Source: Natrinema sp. CBA1119
GTDB lineage: Archaea; Halobacteriota; Halobacteria; Halobacteriales; Natrialbaceae
DNA length: 64,000 nt
Assembly (NCBI RefSeq): GCF_002572525.1
Contig: NZ_PDBS01000001.1
Span: forward strand, 1,364,001-1,428,000
Reading direction: 5' to 3'
The notes beneath the pieces were generated by a model. The model searched no databases, had not been told where the DNA came from, and saw only the letters and a list, made by a program, of their open reading frames with translations. The position numbers and the translations under genes are program-made. Shown in pieces: positions 17,009 to 24,921 of this stretch. Each line of letters opens with the position of its first letter. Positions within the stretch are counted from its first letter, which is position 1.

Positions 17009-17320
17009 ATGAGCGAACGCAATCCCGGCGACCTGTTACCCAGCGATCGAATGCAGCGTCAGGCCCTCGAGGGCGCGGTCACTCAGATCCACCGCGGTCA
17101 CCAGTACGCCGAGGAGGGGGACACGTTCACGATCGACGGAACGACCTTCGACGTGATTGCGGTCCGCGAACGCACGCTTGGCGATCTGACCGACGAAGAC
17201 GCCCAGGCAGAAGGAATGGAAGACCTCGAGGCGTACGAACGCCTGCTCGAGCGCGCCCACGAGAACTTCGAGTGGGACGACGACAGCGAGGTCGTGTTAC
17301 ACCGGTTTGAACGACGGTGA
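17009..17320 (+). CDS. ASCH/PUA-like domain protein
   Basis: The 103-residue acidic protein begins MSERNPGDLLPSDRMQRQAL and has the compact beta-barrel pattern of ASCH proteins: EGDTFTIDGTTFDVIAVRERTLGDLTDEDA followed by an amphipathic helix (MEDLEAYERLLERAHENF) and a final strand VVLHRFER. ASCH domains are RNA-binding or nucleoside-deaminating relatives of PUA. It is encoded on the opposite strand between tif6 and rplX, so it separates what is usually one operon, and its 3' end runs to within 22 bp of the tif6 stop. Confidence 0.8.
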   Translation: MSERNPGDLLPSDRMQRQALEGAVTQIHRGHQYAEEGDTFTIDGTTFDVIAVRERTLGDLTDEDAQAEGMEDLEAYERLLERAHENFEWDDDSEVVLHRFERR

Positions 17321-17342
17321 AAACGGAAGGAAAGCGAGACCG

Positions 17343-18008
17343 TCAGTCGAGATAGCCCAGCGCGTCTTCGATCCGGCCCAGTTCGGGACCGGTCGTGTCC
17401 TCGCCGATGACGTAGCCGGCATCGTTGGCGATCAGACCGGAGCCGACCAGCGGCGCACCGTAGTTGATCGTCCCGACGTCGGCGCGGACGTCTAAGGCAT
17501 CCTCGAGCGTGTCGAGTTCTTCGTCGGTCGCCTTCGGGTGACAGAGCACGCCGGTGTTGTTCGCCACCGCGGCCGTGCCGACGGTGCGAACGCCCGCGAG
17601 ATCGCCGCGTTCGACGGGCACCTCGAGGGTGTCTGTGACGATTTGAACCGCCTCGCGGGGCAGGTCCGGATGGACGTAGGCCCCGGAGTCGTTCGCGAGG
17701 ACGACGTTGCCGGCGGCGTTGATACTGCCCGGTAGCTCCGCGACGGGGAGGTCGAGCTCCTCCTCGAGCGTCTCGCGTTCGTACTCGAGGACACGCGAAC
17801 TGACGAGGAGACCGTTTTCGTTACCGGTTGCTAACGCACCGACCGTGGAGGAACCGCCGACAGTCGTCCGGACGGCGGGCACCTCGAGTTCGTCGGTCAG
17901 GTCGGCGACGACGTCGTCATCGACGTCCGGGCGAACGAGCACGCACGAGTCGGTCGCACGGGCGAAGACACCGACGTACGCCGACCCGGCGAAGGCGAGG
18001 CGTTGCAA
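17343..18008 (-). CDS. tif6: Translation initiation factor aIF6
   Basis: The 221-residue protein is built from five repeats of about 45 residues (for example [90 protein letters not shown]), the pentein propeller of eIF6/aIF6. It binds the 50S subunit and prevents subunit joining. It starts two bases after rpl31e ends, in rpl39e-rpl31e-tif6 order. Confidence 0.96.
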   Translation of the reverse strand: MQRLAFAGSAYVGVFARATDSCVLVRPDVDDDVVADLTDELEVPAVRTTVGGSSTVGALATGNENGLLVSSRVLEYERETLEEELDLPVAELPGSINAAGNVVLANDSGAYVHPDLPREAVQIVTDTLEVPVERGDLAGVRTVGTAAVANNTGVLCHPKATDEELDTLEDALDVRADVGTINYGAPLVGSGLIANDAGYVIGEDTTGPELGRIEDALGYLD

Positions 18009-18010
18009 GT

Positions 18011-18289
18011 TTAGTCGGCGACCTCGGCTTCGACGACGGCGTCACCCTCTTCGTCGAAGCGGGCTGCGCGGACGCGCAGCTTTCGCGGCGGGTTGGAGCG
18101 ACCGTTCGACCAGATCGTCTCGTTGATCGAGGGATCCAGTCGGATGGCGTCCTCGTCGACCGCAAAGTGTTTCGCGAGGTGTTCGCGGATGAGTCGCATC
18201 GCGTAGTCGGCGGCCTCGTGGTTGGCTCCCTTCTTGACGTCGCGCAGCGGAACGGTGACGACGCGTTCCTCGAAATCAGTTGCACTCAT
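18011..18289 (-). CDS. rpl31e: 50S ribosomal protein L31e
   Basis: The 92-residue protein ([20 protein letters not shown]) contains the L31e core [20 protein letters not shown] and [24 protein letters not shown]. It is part of the large-subunit tunnel exit region. It sits between rpl39e and tif6 with two-base spacers on both sides, so all three are co-transcribed. Confidence 0.96.
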   Translation of the reverse strand: MSATDFEERVVTVPLRDVKKGANHEAADYAMRLIREHLAKHFAVDEDAIRLDPSINETIWSNGRSNPPRKLRVRAARFDEEGDAVVEAEVAD

Positions 18290-18291
18290 CG

Positions 18292-18444
18292 TTATTCGTC
18301 GGTGTCGTTACGCCGCCAGTTGCGTCGCTTCGGGTTGCGCTGGACGTCCATGTCCGTCTTCATCATAACCCAGGCCGGCACGCGGCTGTTCTGGTTCTCG
18401 AGTTTGGCAAGTCGCTTCTTCTTGCCCTTCGATTTCTTACCCAT
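18292..18444 (-). CDS. rpl39e: 50S ribosomal protein L39e
   Basis: The frame from ATG 18444 encodes 50 residues, [20 protein letters not shown] then [30 protein letters not shown], the standard L39e length and sequence. It lines the peptide exit tunnel. A minus-strand TATA-like ttttaag at about 18471-18477 is placed for a leaderless transcript, making this the first gene of the operon. Confidence 0.95.
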   Translation of the reverse strand: MGKKSKGKKKRLAKLENQNSRVPAWVMMKTDMDVQRNPKRRNWRRNDTDE

Positions 18445-18797
18445 AGTAGCCGGACGTAGCCCGCGGTGGCTTAAAATCTTGTCCATCTTGCAGGGATACC
18501 GCGGACAGCTACTCGCGAGACGATCGATCACCGCGAATCGCTATCCGATCGCAACCGAACCCGCCGCGACGAACCCGCAACGAGAGGTGTGGGAGGTATC
18601 GAGCCGCCGCTCGAGAACGCGCGTTACGCCCTCGCACATCGTCACGCTACGTTCGGTCGTGTCGGTCCAGTTTTCGATACCGGCGTTGCCGTCGTGGCGA
18701 GAGAACCGCCCCCGGTTTCAGCAGCCGGTGCCGTGGAAGCGGGTGCCGCCGCCGATCCGGTCCGGACCGGCGTAGGCGGTCTCGATCGGGACCGGCG
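18445..18797. other. Upstream region of the ribosomal operon, 353 bp
   Basis: Apart from the minus-strand TATA element at about 18471 for rpl39e, I see no gene. Small frames exist but none has family resemblance or start signals. Confidence 0.4.
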
Positions 18798-19355
18798 TCA
18801 CTCGAGGGGGAACGATTCGACCGTCGAGTAGACCGGGCCCCCGTCCGTGAGAGTGCTCTCGGTCAGTCGAATCTCGTCGACTCGAGTCTCGCCGATGGTC
18901 GGATCGCGCTCCCGGACGAGGTCCTGTACCAGTTCCTTGCCGCCGGCGTGTTCCATCCGCGCGAGCGTGACGTGGGGCGTGAAGTCGTGATCCTCGGCGT
19001 CGAATCCCATCGCAGTCGTCCGGTGTTCGATGGCTTCGTGGAGTCGAGTGAGTTCGTCGCCGCCCTCCTTGACGCCGAGCCAGACGACGCTGATGTACTC
19101 GAGGCTCGGGAAGACCCCCAGTCCGCCGTAGCGGACGGTGAAGGGGCCGATATCGGCGTCCGCGACTGCGGCGGAGATCTCTCGCTCGAGGGCGGGTAAC
19201 CGACCCTCCTCAACATCGCCGAGAAACTTCATCGTGATGTGGGCCTGCTCGGGGTCCGTGAATTTGAGTCCGCTGGCCTCGGTGAACTCGGCTTGCAGGT
19301 CGGCGACCGGTTCGGCGAGGTCGTCGGGCAGGTCGACGCTGACGAACAGTCGCAT
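18798..19355 (-). CDS. thpR: RNA 2',3'-cyclic phosphodiesterase (LigT family)
   Basis: The 185-residue 2H phosphoesterase begins MRLFVSVDLPDDLAEPVADL and carries the two catalytic HxT motifs, HITMKFLG (about residue 39) and HVTLARM (about residue 127), with the expected spacing. The family hydrolyses 2',3'-cyclic phosphates in RNA ends and in vitro can ligate tRNA halves. Its length is normal. It is encoded alone, upstream on the same strand as, and about 350 bp before, rpl39e. Confidence 0.94.
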   Translation of the reverse strand: MRLFVSVDLPDDLAEPVADLQAEFTEASGLKFTDPEQAHITMKFLGDVEEGRLPALEREISAAVADADIGPFTVRYGGLGVFPSLEYISVVWLGVKEGGDELTRLHEAIEHRTTAMGFDAEDHDFTPHVTLARMEHAGGKELVQDLVRERDPTIGETRVDEIRLTESTLTDGGPVYSTVESFPLE

Positions 19356-19504
19356 ATGCAGGGCTTCGAGAGAGCGAATATTGAACGTGTGGCTTCGGTC
19401 GACGATGGAGTGGAACGCGGTCGGTGCCGGAGTGGTACGTTCACGTTCGGTGTGTGAAACGAACCGATTGGAGCGTCTCTCCGTCGACCGACCGGTATCG
19501 GACC

Positions 19505-20140
19505 CTACGGTTCAGCGCGGTCGGGCAGGTGGTTGTTCTCCTCGATGGCGCTGGTGAGGAGCTTCGACTGCGCCTTGCGGAGGTGTTCGAGCGCCGTCGT
19601 CCGGCTGATATCCAGTTCGTCGGCAAGCTCCTCGCTGCTGATCCGCCGCGGCCACTCGAAGTATCCCTCCTCGAGGGCACACGTGACGACCTCCAGTTGC
19701 CGGTCAGTGAGCATCGATTTCGACTTGTTGAACTCCGTAAGCTTGCCCAGCGTGACGGTGCCGATCCGGCTGAAATCGTCGATCATGGCCCGCAGGTCCT
19801 CCCGGCGGAAGAACAGGACCGTGTAGACGCGGCGGTTCGTGAGAACGCGACTCTGTCGTCGGAGGACGCCGTGGTTACGGTCGATGGCGGAGTACGCACC
19901 GCACGACGTCTTCGTGATCAGGTAGTTCGCTTCGTCGAGTTGCTCGACGTGCTCGACCTGCTCGGAGTCCGTGAAGAACTCGACGTACTCGTCGCGGGGC
20001 TCTTCCATCCGAATCGTAAACGTCACGAGATGGTCGTGGAGCTCCTCGATGTCGACGTCGAACGACGTGTCGAAGTACTCCGCGAAGTCGTTGAGCACGC
20101 ACGCTTTCTCCTGTTGGAGGTGTATTTCGGCTTGAAACAT
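19505..20140 (-). CDS. HTH_10 (bacterio-opsin activator-type) transcription regulator
   Basis: The ATG at 20140 gives a 211-residue protein starting MFQAEIHLQQEKACVLNDFA. A minus-strand TATA-like tttttagg near 20190 argues against the start 14 codons upstream. The N-terminal 140 residues are an unnamed sensory domain with LVTFTIRM and YLITKTSCGAYSAIDRNHG, and residues about 150-205 form the HTH_10 domain (LTDRQLEVVTCALEEGYFEW, SSEELADELDISRTTALEHL). HTH_10 proteins control varied responses in Halobacteria. It lies downstream of the LeuA-like/CoA-transferase pair on the same strand with 111 bp between, so it could regulate that cluster, but this is only positional. Confidence 0.87.
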   Translation of the reverse strand: MFQAEIHLQQEKACVLNDFAEYFDTSFDVDIEELHDHLVTFTIRMEEPRDEYVEFFTDSEQVEHVEQLDEANYLITKTSCGAYSAIDRNHGVLRRQSRVLTNRRVYTVLFFRREDLRAMIDDFSRIGTVTLGKLTEFNKSKSMLTDRQLEVVTCALEEGYFEWPRRISSEELADELDISRTTALEHLRKAQSKLLTSAIEENNHLPDRAEP

Positions 20141-20251
20141 CGGTACCGGTCGGTATCTGTATGGTACCAGTCCGCATGACATAACCCTTGCCTAAAAACG
20201 CCCGACCAGTGGAGGGTCGAGTAACGGCTCGAGCGGCGGACCGATCGTCTC

Positions 20252-21343
20252 TCAGTCCCCGAACTCCCGCGTCGCGAGGGTCAGCGCCTCGTCCAGATCG
20301 AACGGGCCGCGCTCGGCCAACGTCGATTTGAACGACGAAAGCGTCTCGTCGTCGGTCTCGACACCCGCGCGTTCGAGGAGTTTGCGCGCGCCATCGTCCC
20401 CCGTTGCCTTGCCGAACACGAGTCGGCGCTCACCGCCGAAAGCAGCGGGATCGAACGGTTCGAGCGTGGCGGGATCGCTGAGCATCGCGGCGGTGTGGAT
20501 CCCCGACTCGTGTTCCGAGATCGCCTCGCCGAGGATCGCCTTTCGGTCGCCGTACTCCTCCCCGAGCGTCTCGAGGACGGTCCGACAGACCGGAACGAGT
20601 TCGTCTGTCTCGATGCCGAGGTTGTCGCCGAGATCGACGGCACAGGCGACGACCACTTCCTCGAGCGAACTGTTCCCCGCCCGTTCGCCCAGCGACGCGA
20701 CGCTCACGTCGGCCTTTTGGACGCCGGCGTGGTACGCCGTCAGGACGTTCGCCGTGCCACAGCCCATATCGTCGTGGAAGTGGACGCCGACGCGCGAGAA
20801 GTCGACGTCGTCCGAGAGCCGATCGAGGGTCGACGAGACGGTCGCGGGCGTCCGTGCGCCGACGGAGTCTGCGAGCGTGACGAACGGGACGTTCGGGATC
20901 GTTTCGAAGACCTCGATCAGCGCTTCGTGATCCGTTCGGAAGGCGTCCGCGAGCGTGACGTGCGGTGTGACGCCGCGATCGGAGATATAGTCGACCGCCT
21001 CGGCCAGCATCGCCAGCATCTCCTCCCGGGACATCCCGAGGAGGTGCTCGAGGTGTCTGTCCGAAACCGAGACGAACGTTTCGACGACGTCGGCACCGGC
21101 GTCGACCGCCGCGTCGATGTCGCGCTCGAGCGCCCGCGCCAGCGCGATGATCTCCGCGTCGGTCGTGCCACTGAGTTCCGCGACGACGGACCTGTCCTTC
21201 TCGCCCGTCGCTGGAAACGCCGGTTGAACGAACGGAACGCCGAGGTCGGCGAGCGCGCGGACGCACTCGATCTTTTGCTCGGCGGTGTACTCCCGTCCGG
21301 GCATCTGGTCGCCTTCCCGGAGCGTCACGTCGTTCAGTTGCAT
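20252..21343 (-). CDS. LeuA/NifV-like Claisen-condensing enzyme (DRE-TIM family)
   Basis: The 363-residue protein begins MQLNDVTLREGDQMPGREYT, the TLREGxQ active-site motif of the isopropylmalate/homocitrate synthase family, and has metal ligands in VHFHDDMGCGTANVL. The region ISEHESGIHTAAMLSDPATL followed by RRLVFGKATG resembles NifV/homocitrate synthases. It lacks the regulatory C-terminal domain of true LeuA. It would condense acetyl-CoA with a 2-oxo acid or cleave a related product. The gene starts at the base after the CoA-transferase stop, so the two work together; the substrate is unknown and a lyase role is possible. Confidence 0.83.
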   Translation of the reverse strand: MQLNDVTLREGDQMPGREYTAEQKIECVRALADLGVPFVQPAFPATGEKDRSVVAELSGTTDAEIIALARALERDIDAAVDAGADVVETFVSVSDRHLEHLLGMSREEMLAMLAEAVDYISDRGVTPHVTLADAFRTDHEALIEVFETIPNVPFVTLADSVGARTPATVSSTLDRLSDDVDFSRVGVHFHDDMGCGTANVLTAYHAGVQKADVSVASLGERAGNSSLEEVVVACAVDLGDNLGIETDELVPVCRTVLETLGEEYGDRKAILGEAISEHESGIHTAAMLSDPATLEPFDPAAFGGERRLVFGKATGDDGARKLLERAGVETDDETLSSFKSTLAERGPFDLDEALTLATREFGD

Positions 21344-22561
21344 CTAGATGATTCCCTCCGCTTTCAGTTCCGTGTACTCCTCGGCCGTCATCCCGAGTTC
21401 GCCCCGGTAAACGTCCTCGTTGTGCTCACCGTGTTGCGGGCCGAGGAACTCCACTTCGCCCGGCGTCCTGGAGAACTTCGGGACGGGGGCGAACGTCTTG
21501 ATCGATCCGACGTCCGGATCCTCGACCTCGACGAAGCTATCGCGGGCCTGGAACTGCTCGTCCGCGAAGATATCCGCCATGTCGTAAACGGGACCGACGA
21601 TGGCGTCGTGGGCCTCGAGCGCCTCGGTCGCCTCGGCGGTCGTGCGCTGTTTCGTCCACGATTCGATCGCCGCGTTGAGCGGTTCGTTGTTCTCGACGCG
21701 GGCCGAGTTGTCTTCGAATCGCGGATCGTCGACGAGTTCGGGCTTGTCGATGGCCTCGGCGACGCGCTCGAAAATCTTCTGGTTCGAAGCGGACATGGTG
21801 ATGTGCCCGTCGGCGGTCTCGTAGATGTTCCGCGGGGCCGTGCTCGGGTGCTGGTTGCCGGTCCGTTCGCGGACGTGTTCCATCCGGTCGTAGGCCTCGA
21901 CCTCGCCGAAGAACAGCCGCCAGAGGGGCTCCGTCAGCGACACGTCGATGACCTGTCCCTCGCCGCTTCCGCCGCGGCCGATGTCGCGCTCGAAGATCGC
22001 CATCATGGTCGCCTGCAGGGCGAACTGCGCGGCCGTCAGATCCGCGAGACTGATCGGGGGCAATAGCGGTTCGCGGTCGGGGAAGCCGTTCGCGTGCGCC
22101 CAGCCGGAGATACCCTCCGCGATCGTCCCGAACCCCGGTTTCTGGGACTTCGGGCCCGTTTGTCCGTAGCCGGAGAGCCGAACCATGATCGCCTCCTCGT
22201 TGACGTCGTGAACGTCGTCGGGGCCGAGTCCCCACCGCTCCATCGTCCCCGGACGGAAGTTCTCGAAGACGACGTCGGCGTCTTCGATCAGGACGAGAGC
22301 GATCTCGCGACCGCGTTCAGAACCGAGATCGAGCGTGATACACCGCTTGTTTCGACCCAGCGATTTCCAGGCGAGCGATTCCCCGCTCTCGGTCTTCTGG
22401 GGCCACTCGCGGATCGGATCACCGGTCTGGGGATGTTCGATCATCACGACGTCCGCGCCGAAATCGCCCATCATTGTCGTCGCGAACGCGCCGCTTATCA
22501 TCCCGGACATGTCGATGACGCGGAGCCCATCGAGCGGACCCGTTCGTTCTCGTGCTGTCAT
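21344..22561 (-). CDS. Class III CoA transferase (CaiB/BaiF family)
   Basis: The 405-residue protein has the interlocked-fold class III CoA-transferase pattern: LDGLRVIDMSGMISGAFATT, GADVVMIEHPQTGDPIR, NKRCITLDLGSERGREIAL, VVFENFRPGTMERWGL, and ISLADLTAAQFALQ with the catalytic aspartate. The family transfers CoA between carboxylic acids such as oxalate, carnitine, succinate or itaconate. Its start at 22561 is about 30 bases from a predicted transcription start controlled by the mirrored promoter element at 22604-22624. It is co-transcribed with the LeuA-like gene and divergent from hyuA. Confidence 0.9.
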   Translation of the reverse strand: MTARERTGPLDGLRVIDMSGMISGAFATTMMGDFGADVVMIEHPQTGDPIREWPQKTESGESLAWKSLGRNKRCITLDLGSERGREIALVLIEDADVVFENFRPGTMERWGLGPDDVHDVNEEAIMVRLSGYGQTGPKSQKPGFGTIAEGISGWAHANGFPDREPLLPPISLADLTAAQFALQATMMAIFERDIGRGGSGEGQVIDVSLTEPLWRLFFGEVEAYDRMEHVRERTGNQHPSTAPRNIYETADGHITMSASNQKIFERVAEAIDKPELVDDPRFEDNSARVENNEPLNAAIESWTKQRTTAEATEALEAHDAIVGPVYDMADIFADEQFQARDSFVEVEDPDVGSIKTFAPVPKFSRTPGEVEFLGPQHGEHNEDVYRGELGMTAEEYTELKAEGII

Positions 22562-22603
22562 TTCGGTGTGCTACATCGCGTCGACCAAAGACAGTTGGTC
22601 CAC

Positions 22604-22624
22604 CCAGTGTTGGCTATTTATATA
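22604..22624 (-). promoter_or_regulatory. Promoter with operator for the CoA-transferase operon (left arm of an inverted repeat)
   Basis: Read on the minus strand, the site is tatataaatagccaacactg plus one further g: a TATA box (22617-22624) followed immediately by agccaacactgg. It is the mirror of the element at 22784-22804, with one mismatch in 21 bases. The TATA-to-start distance puts initiation near 22590, about 30 bases before the ATG. The 12-base agccaacactgg lies between TATA and initiation site, where a bound protein would block transcription. Confidence 0.75.
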
Positions 22625-22783
22625 CCCTGCCGGACCAGTCGGGGCGGGATGCGTCGGAAAACCAGAACCAGGAAACACGGAAGTCACCGCTTCGAGACGA
22701 GTTGCACACTATCCTCGGCAAGAACGTCAGTCGAGAGCGTACCGGTTCTCGTCGCGGTCTCGCTCGAGAAGCGAGAACACACA

Positions 22784-22804
22784 TATATAAACAGCCAACA
22801 CTGG
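22784..22804 (+). promoter_or_regulatory. Promoter with operator for hyuAB (right arm of an inverted repeat)
   Basis: TATA box tatataaa (22784-22791) is followed by agccaacactgg (22793-22804), so the same element as on the other side is read outward in the opposite direction. Initiation is expected near 22813-22818, about 40 bases before the hyuA ATG. The two arms are 159 bp apart. The near-identity including the TATA box suggests both divergent transcripts are controlled by the same factor. Confidence 0.75.
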
Positions 22805-22857
22805 TCGGGAGAACGTTTACTCGAGGTGCTGTGGTTTTGATACACGTACGATAACAA

Positions 22858-24921
22858 ATGCCACACAATTTAGGAGTGGACGTGGGTGGGACGTTCACTG
22901 ACGTCATCGTCTTCGACGAGGACACCCACGAACTCACGATCGACAAGGTGCTATCCACGCCGTCGAACCCGTCGGAGGGCGTGATCAACGGAATCGGGGA
23001 AGCCGTCGACAAAGCCGGCACGACCGTCAGCGATCTGAACCTGTTGTTCCACGGCACGACCGTCGTAACGAACATGCTGCTCGAGGAGACCGGCTCGCGA
23101 GTCGGTCTGATCACCAGTGAGGGGCACGAGGACATCCTCCACCTGGCTCGAGCGTGGACGCCGGGACCGCTCTACGGATGGATGGACATGGAGAAACCGG
23201 CTCCGCTGGCCGATCTCGTCGACACGCGGAGCGTCGGCGGGCGAATCGACTCACCTGAGGGGAACGAACAGGAGCCGATCGACGAGGACGAGGTACGAGC
23301 CGCCGTTCGAGAACTCGCCGATTCGGGAGTCGAGTCGCTTACCGTCGCCCTCCTGAACTCGTACCTGAACCCGACGCACGAACGGCAGGTTCGGGACGTC
23401 ATTCGGGACGAGTGTCCGGAGCTTCCGGTCTCGATCTCCGCGGAGATCGTCCCGGAGTACGGCGAGTACGAACGGACGCTGACGACGGTCATCAACGACT
23501 ACGCGCGACCGCAGGTCATCGACTATCTCGACGAGCTCGACGCCTCGCTCGAGGACGCCGGCTCGACGGCGAAGATGAACGTCGTCCGCTCCGACGGAGG
23601 GCTGATGAGTTCCGGCGCCGCGAAACACCGGCCGGTCGAGCTCGCCCTGTCGGGGCCGTCGGGCGGCGTCGTCGGTGCAGCGACCATCGCTGAGAAGAAG
23701 GGGGTTCCCGACGTACTCACGCTGGACATGGGCGGCACCTCGACGGACGTCTCGCTGGTTGAGGACGGCAAACCGGGGACGACTCGCCAGACGAAAGTCG
23801 GCTACAGAGAGTTCAAATCCCGAGCCGTGGACGTGAACACGGTCGGTGCGGGCGGCGGTTCCATCGCTCGCGTTCAGCTGTCCGGTTCGCTCCAGGTCGG
23901 CCCCGAGAGCGCCGGGGCCGATCCGGGGCCGGCCTGTTACGGTCAGGGGGGCGACGAGCCCACCGTGACCGACGCGAACGTCGTTCTCGGTCGCATTCCC
24001 TCGAACGTCCAGCTCGGCGGTCGAATGGACCTCGACCGCGATGCGGCCCGTAACGCGATCCAGACGGTCGCTGACGAACGCGGCAGTACCGTGGAGGAAG
24101 CCGCCCAGGCGATCCTCGACATCGTCAACGAGAACATGTACAGCGCGCTCCGCGTCGTCTCCGTCGAGCGCGGCTACGACCCGCGCGACTTCGGTCTCGT
24201 CGCCTTCGGTGGTGCCGGCCCGATGCACGCCAACGCGCTGGCGGACGTGATGGACGCCTACCCGCTGATCGTCCCGCCGGGGCCGGGCGTCATGAGCGCC
24301 TTCGGCTTCCTGACGAGCGACGTCCAAAACGAGTTCTCCGAAACCTACCTGAAGACGGATCGGGACGTCGAGGGGGAGGCAGTGTACGACGCGTACCAGG
24401 AGCTAAACGACGAGGCGGCCGACTGGCTCGCATCCGAGGGCGTCGCCGAGAAGAACCACGCCTTCGAGTACTACGCCGACTGCCGGTACTACCGGCAGGA
24501 CGTGCAGATGTCCATCCCGATCGACGTGTCGACCCTCCGGACGGAGGACGGCATCGCGGCGATCAAAGACGACTTCGAGGCGCGCCACGAGCAACGCTTT
24601 GGCTTCTCATTGGACGCGCCACTCGAGATCGCGAACCTCCGCGTCATCGGCAAGGGGACCATGCAGGGAGTGACGCTCGAAGCGAGCGAGCTCGGCGACG
24701 AGGACGCCAGCGACGCACGAGTTGGGACACAGGACGTCTTCTTCGACGATGCCTCCCACGACACGCCGATCTACGACCGCGAACTGATGCGACCCGGGAA
24801 CGTGATCGACGGGCCGGCGATCGTCACCGACGACGACTCGACCGTCGTCGTCCAGCCCGATCACGCCGCGACGGTCGATCGGTACGCAAACCTCGAGATA
24901 ACGCGGAGTGATTCCAAATGA
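22858..24921 (+). CDS. hyuA: Hydantoinase/oxoprolinase subunit A (HyuA)
   Basis: The 687-residue protein begins MPHNLGVDVGGTFTDVIVFD, the ATP-binding start of the hydantoinase A/oxoprolinase family, and has LFHGTTVVTNMLLE, GLITSEGHEDILHL, ALSGPSGGVVGA, LDMGGTSTDVSLV, GAGGGSIARV and GAGPMHANAL, all in family order. The family uses ATP to open hydantoin or oxoproline rings, or to drive acetone or acetophenone carboxylation, always with a B subunit. Its stop overlaps the hyuB start by four bases. With the amidase-like gene downstream, N-methylhydantoin hydrolysis is the most economical assignment, which remains inferred. Confidence 0.92.
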   Translation: MPHNLGVDVGGTFTDVIVFDEDTHELTIDKVLSTPSNPSEGVINGIGEAVDKAGTTVSDLNLLFHGTTVVTNMLLEETGSRVGLITSEGHEDILHLARAWTPGPLYGWMDMEKPAPLADLVDTRSVGGRIDSPEGNEQEPIDEDEVRAAVRELADSGVESLTVALLNSYLNPTHERQVRDVIRDECPELPVSISAEIVPEYGEYERTLTTVINDYARPQVIDYLDELDASLEDAGSTAKMNVVRSDGGLMSSGAAKHRPVELALSGPSGGVVGAATIAEKKGVPDVLTLDMGGTSTDVSLVEDGKPGTTRQTKVGYREFKSRAVDVNTVGAGGGSIARVQLSGSLQVGPESAGADPGPACYGQGGDEPTVTDANVVLGRIPSNVQLGGRMDLDRDAARNAIQTVADERGSTVEEAAQAILDIVNENMYSALRVVSVERGYDPRDFGLVAFGGAGPMHANALADVMDAYPLIVPPGPGVMSAFGFLTSDVQNEFSETYLKTDRDVEGEAVYDAYQELNDEAADWLASEGVAEKNHAFEYYADCRYYRQDVQMSIPIDVSTLRTEDGIAAIKDDFEARHEQRFGFSLDAPLEIANLRVIGKGTMQGVTLEASELGDEDASDARVGTQDVFFDDASHDTPIYDRELMRPGNVIDGPAIVTDDDSTVVVQPDHAATVDRYANLEITRSDSK

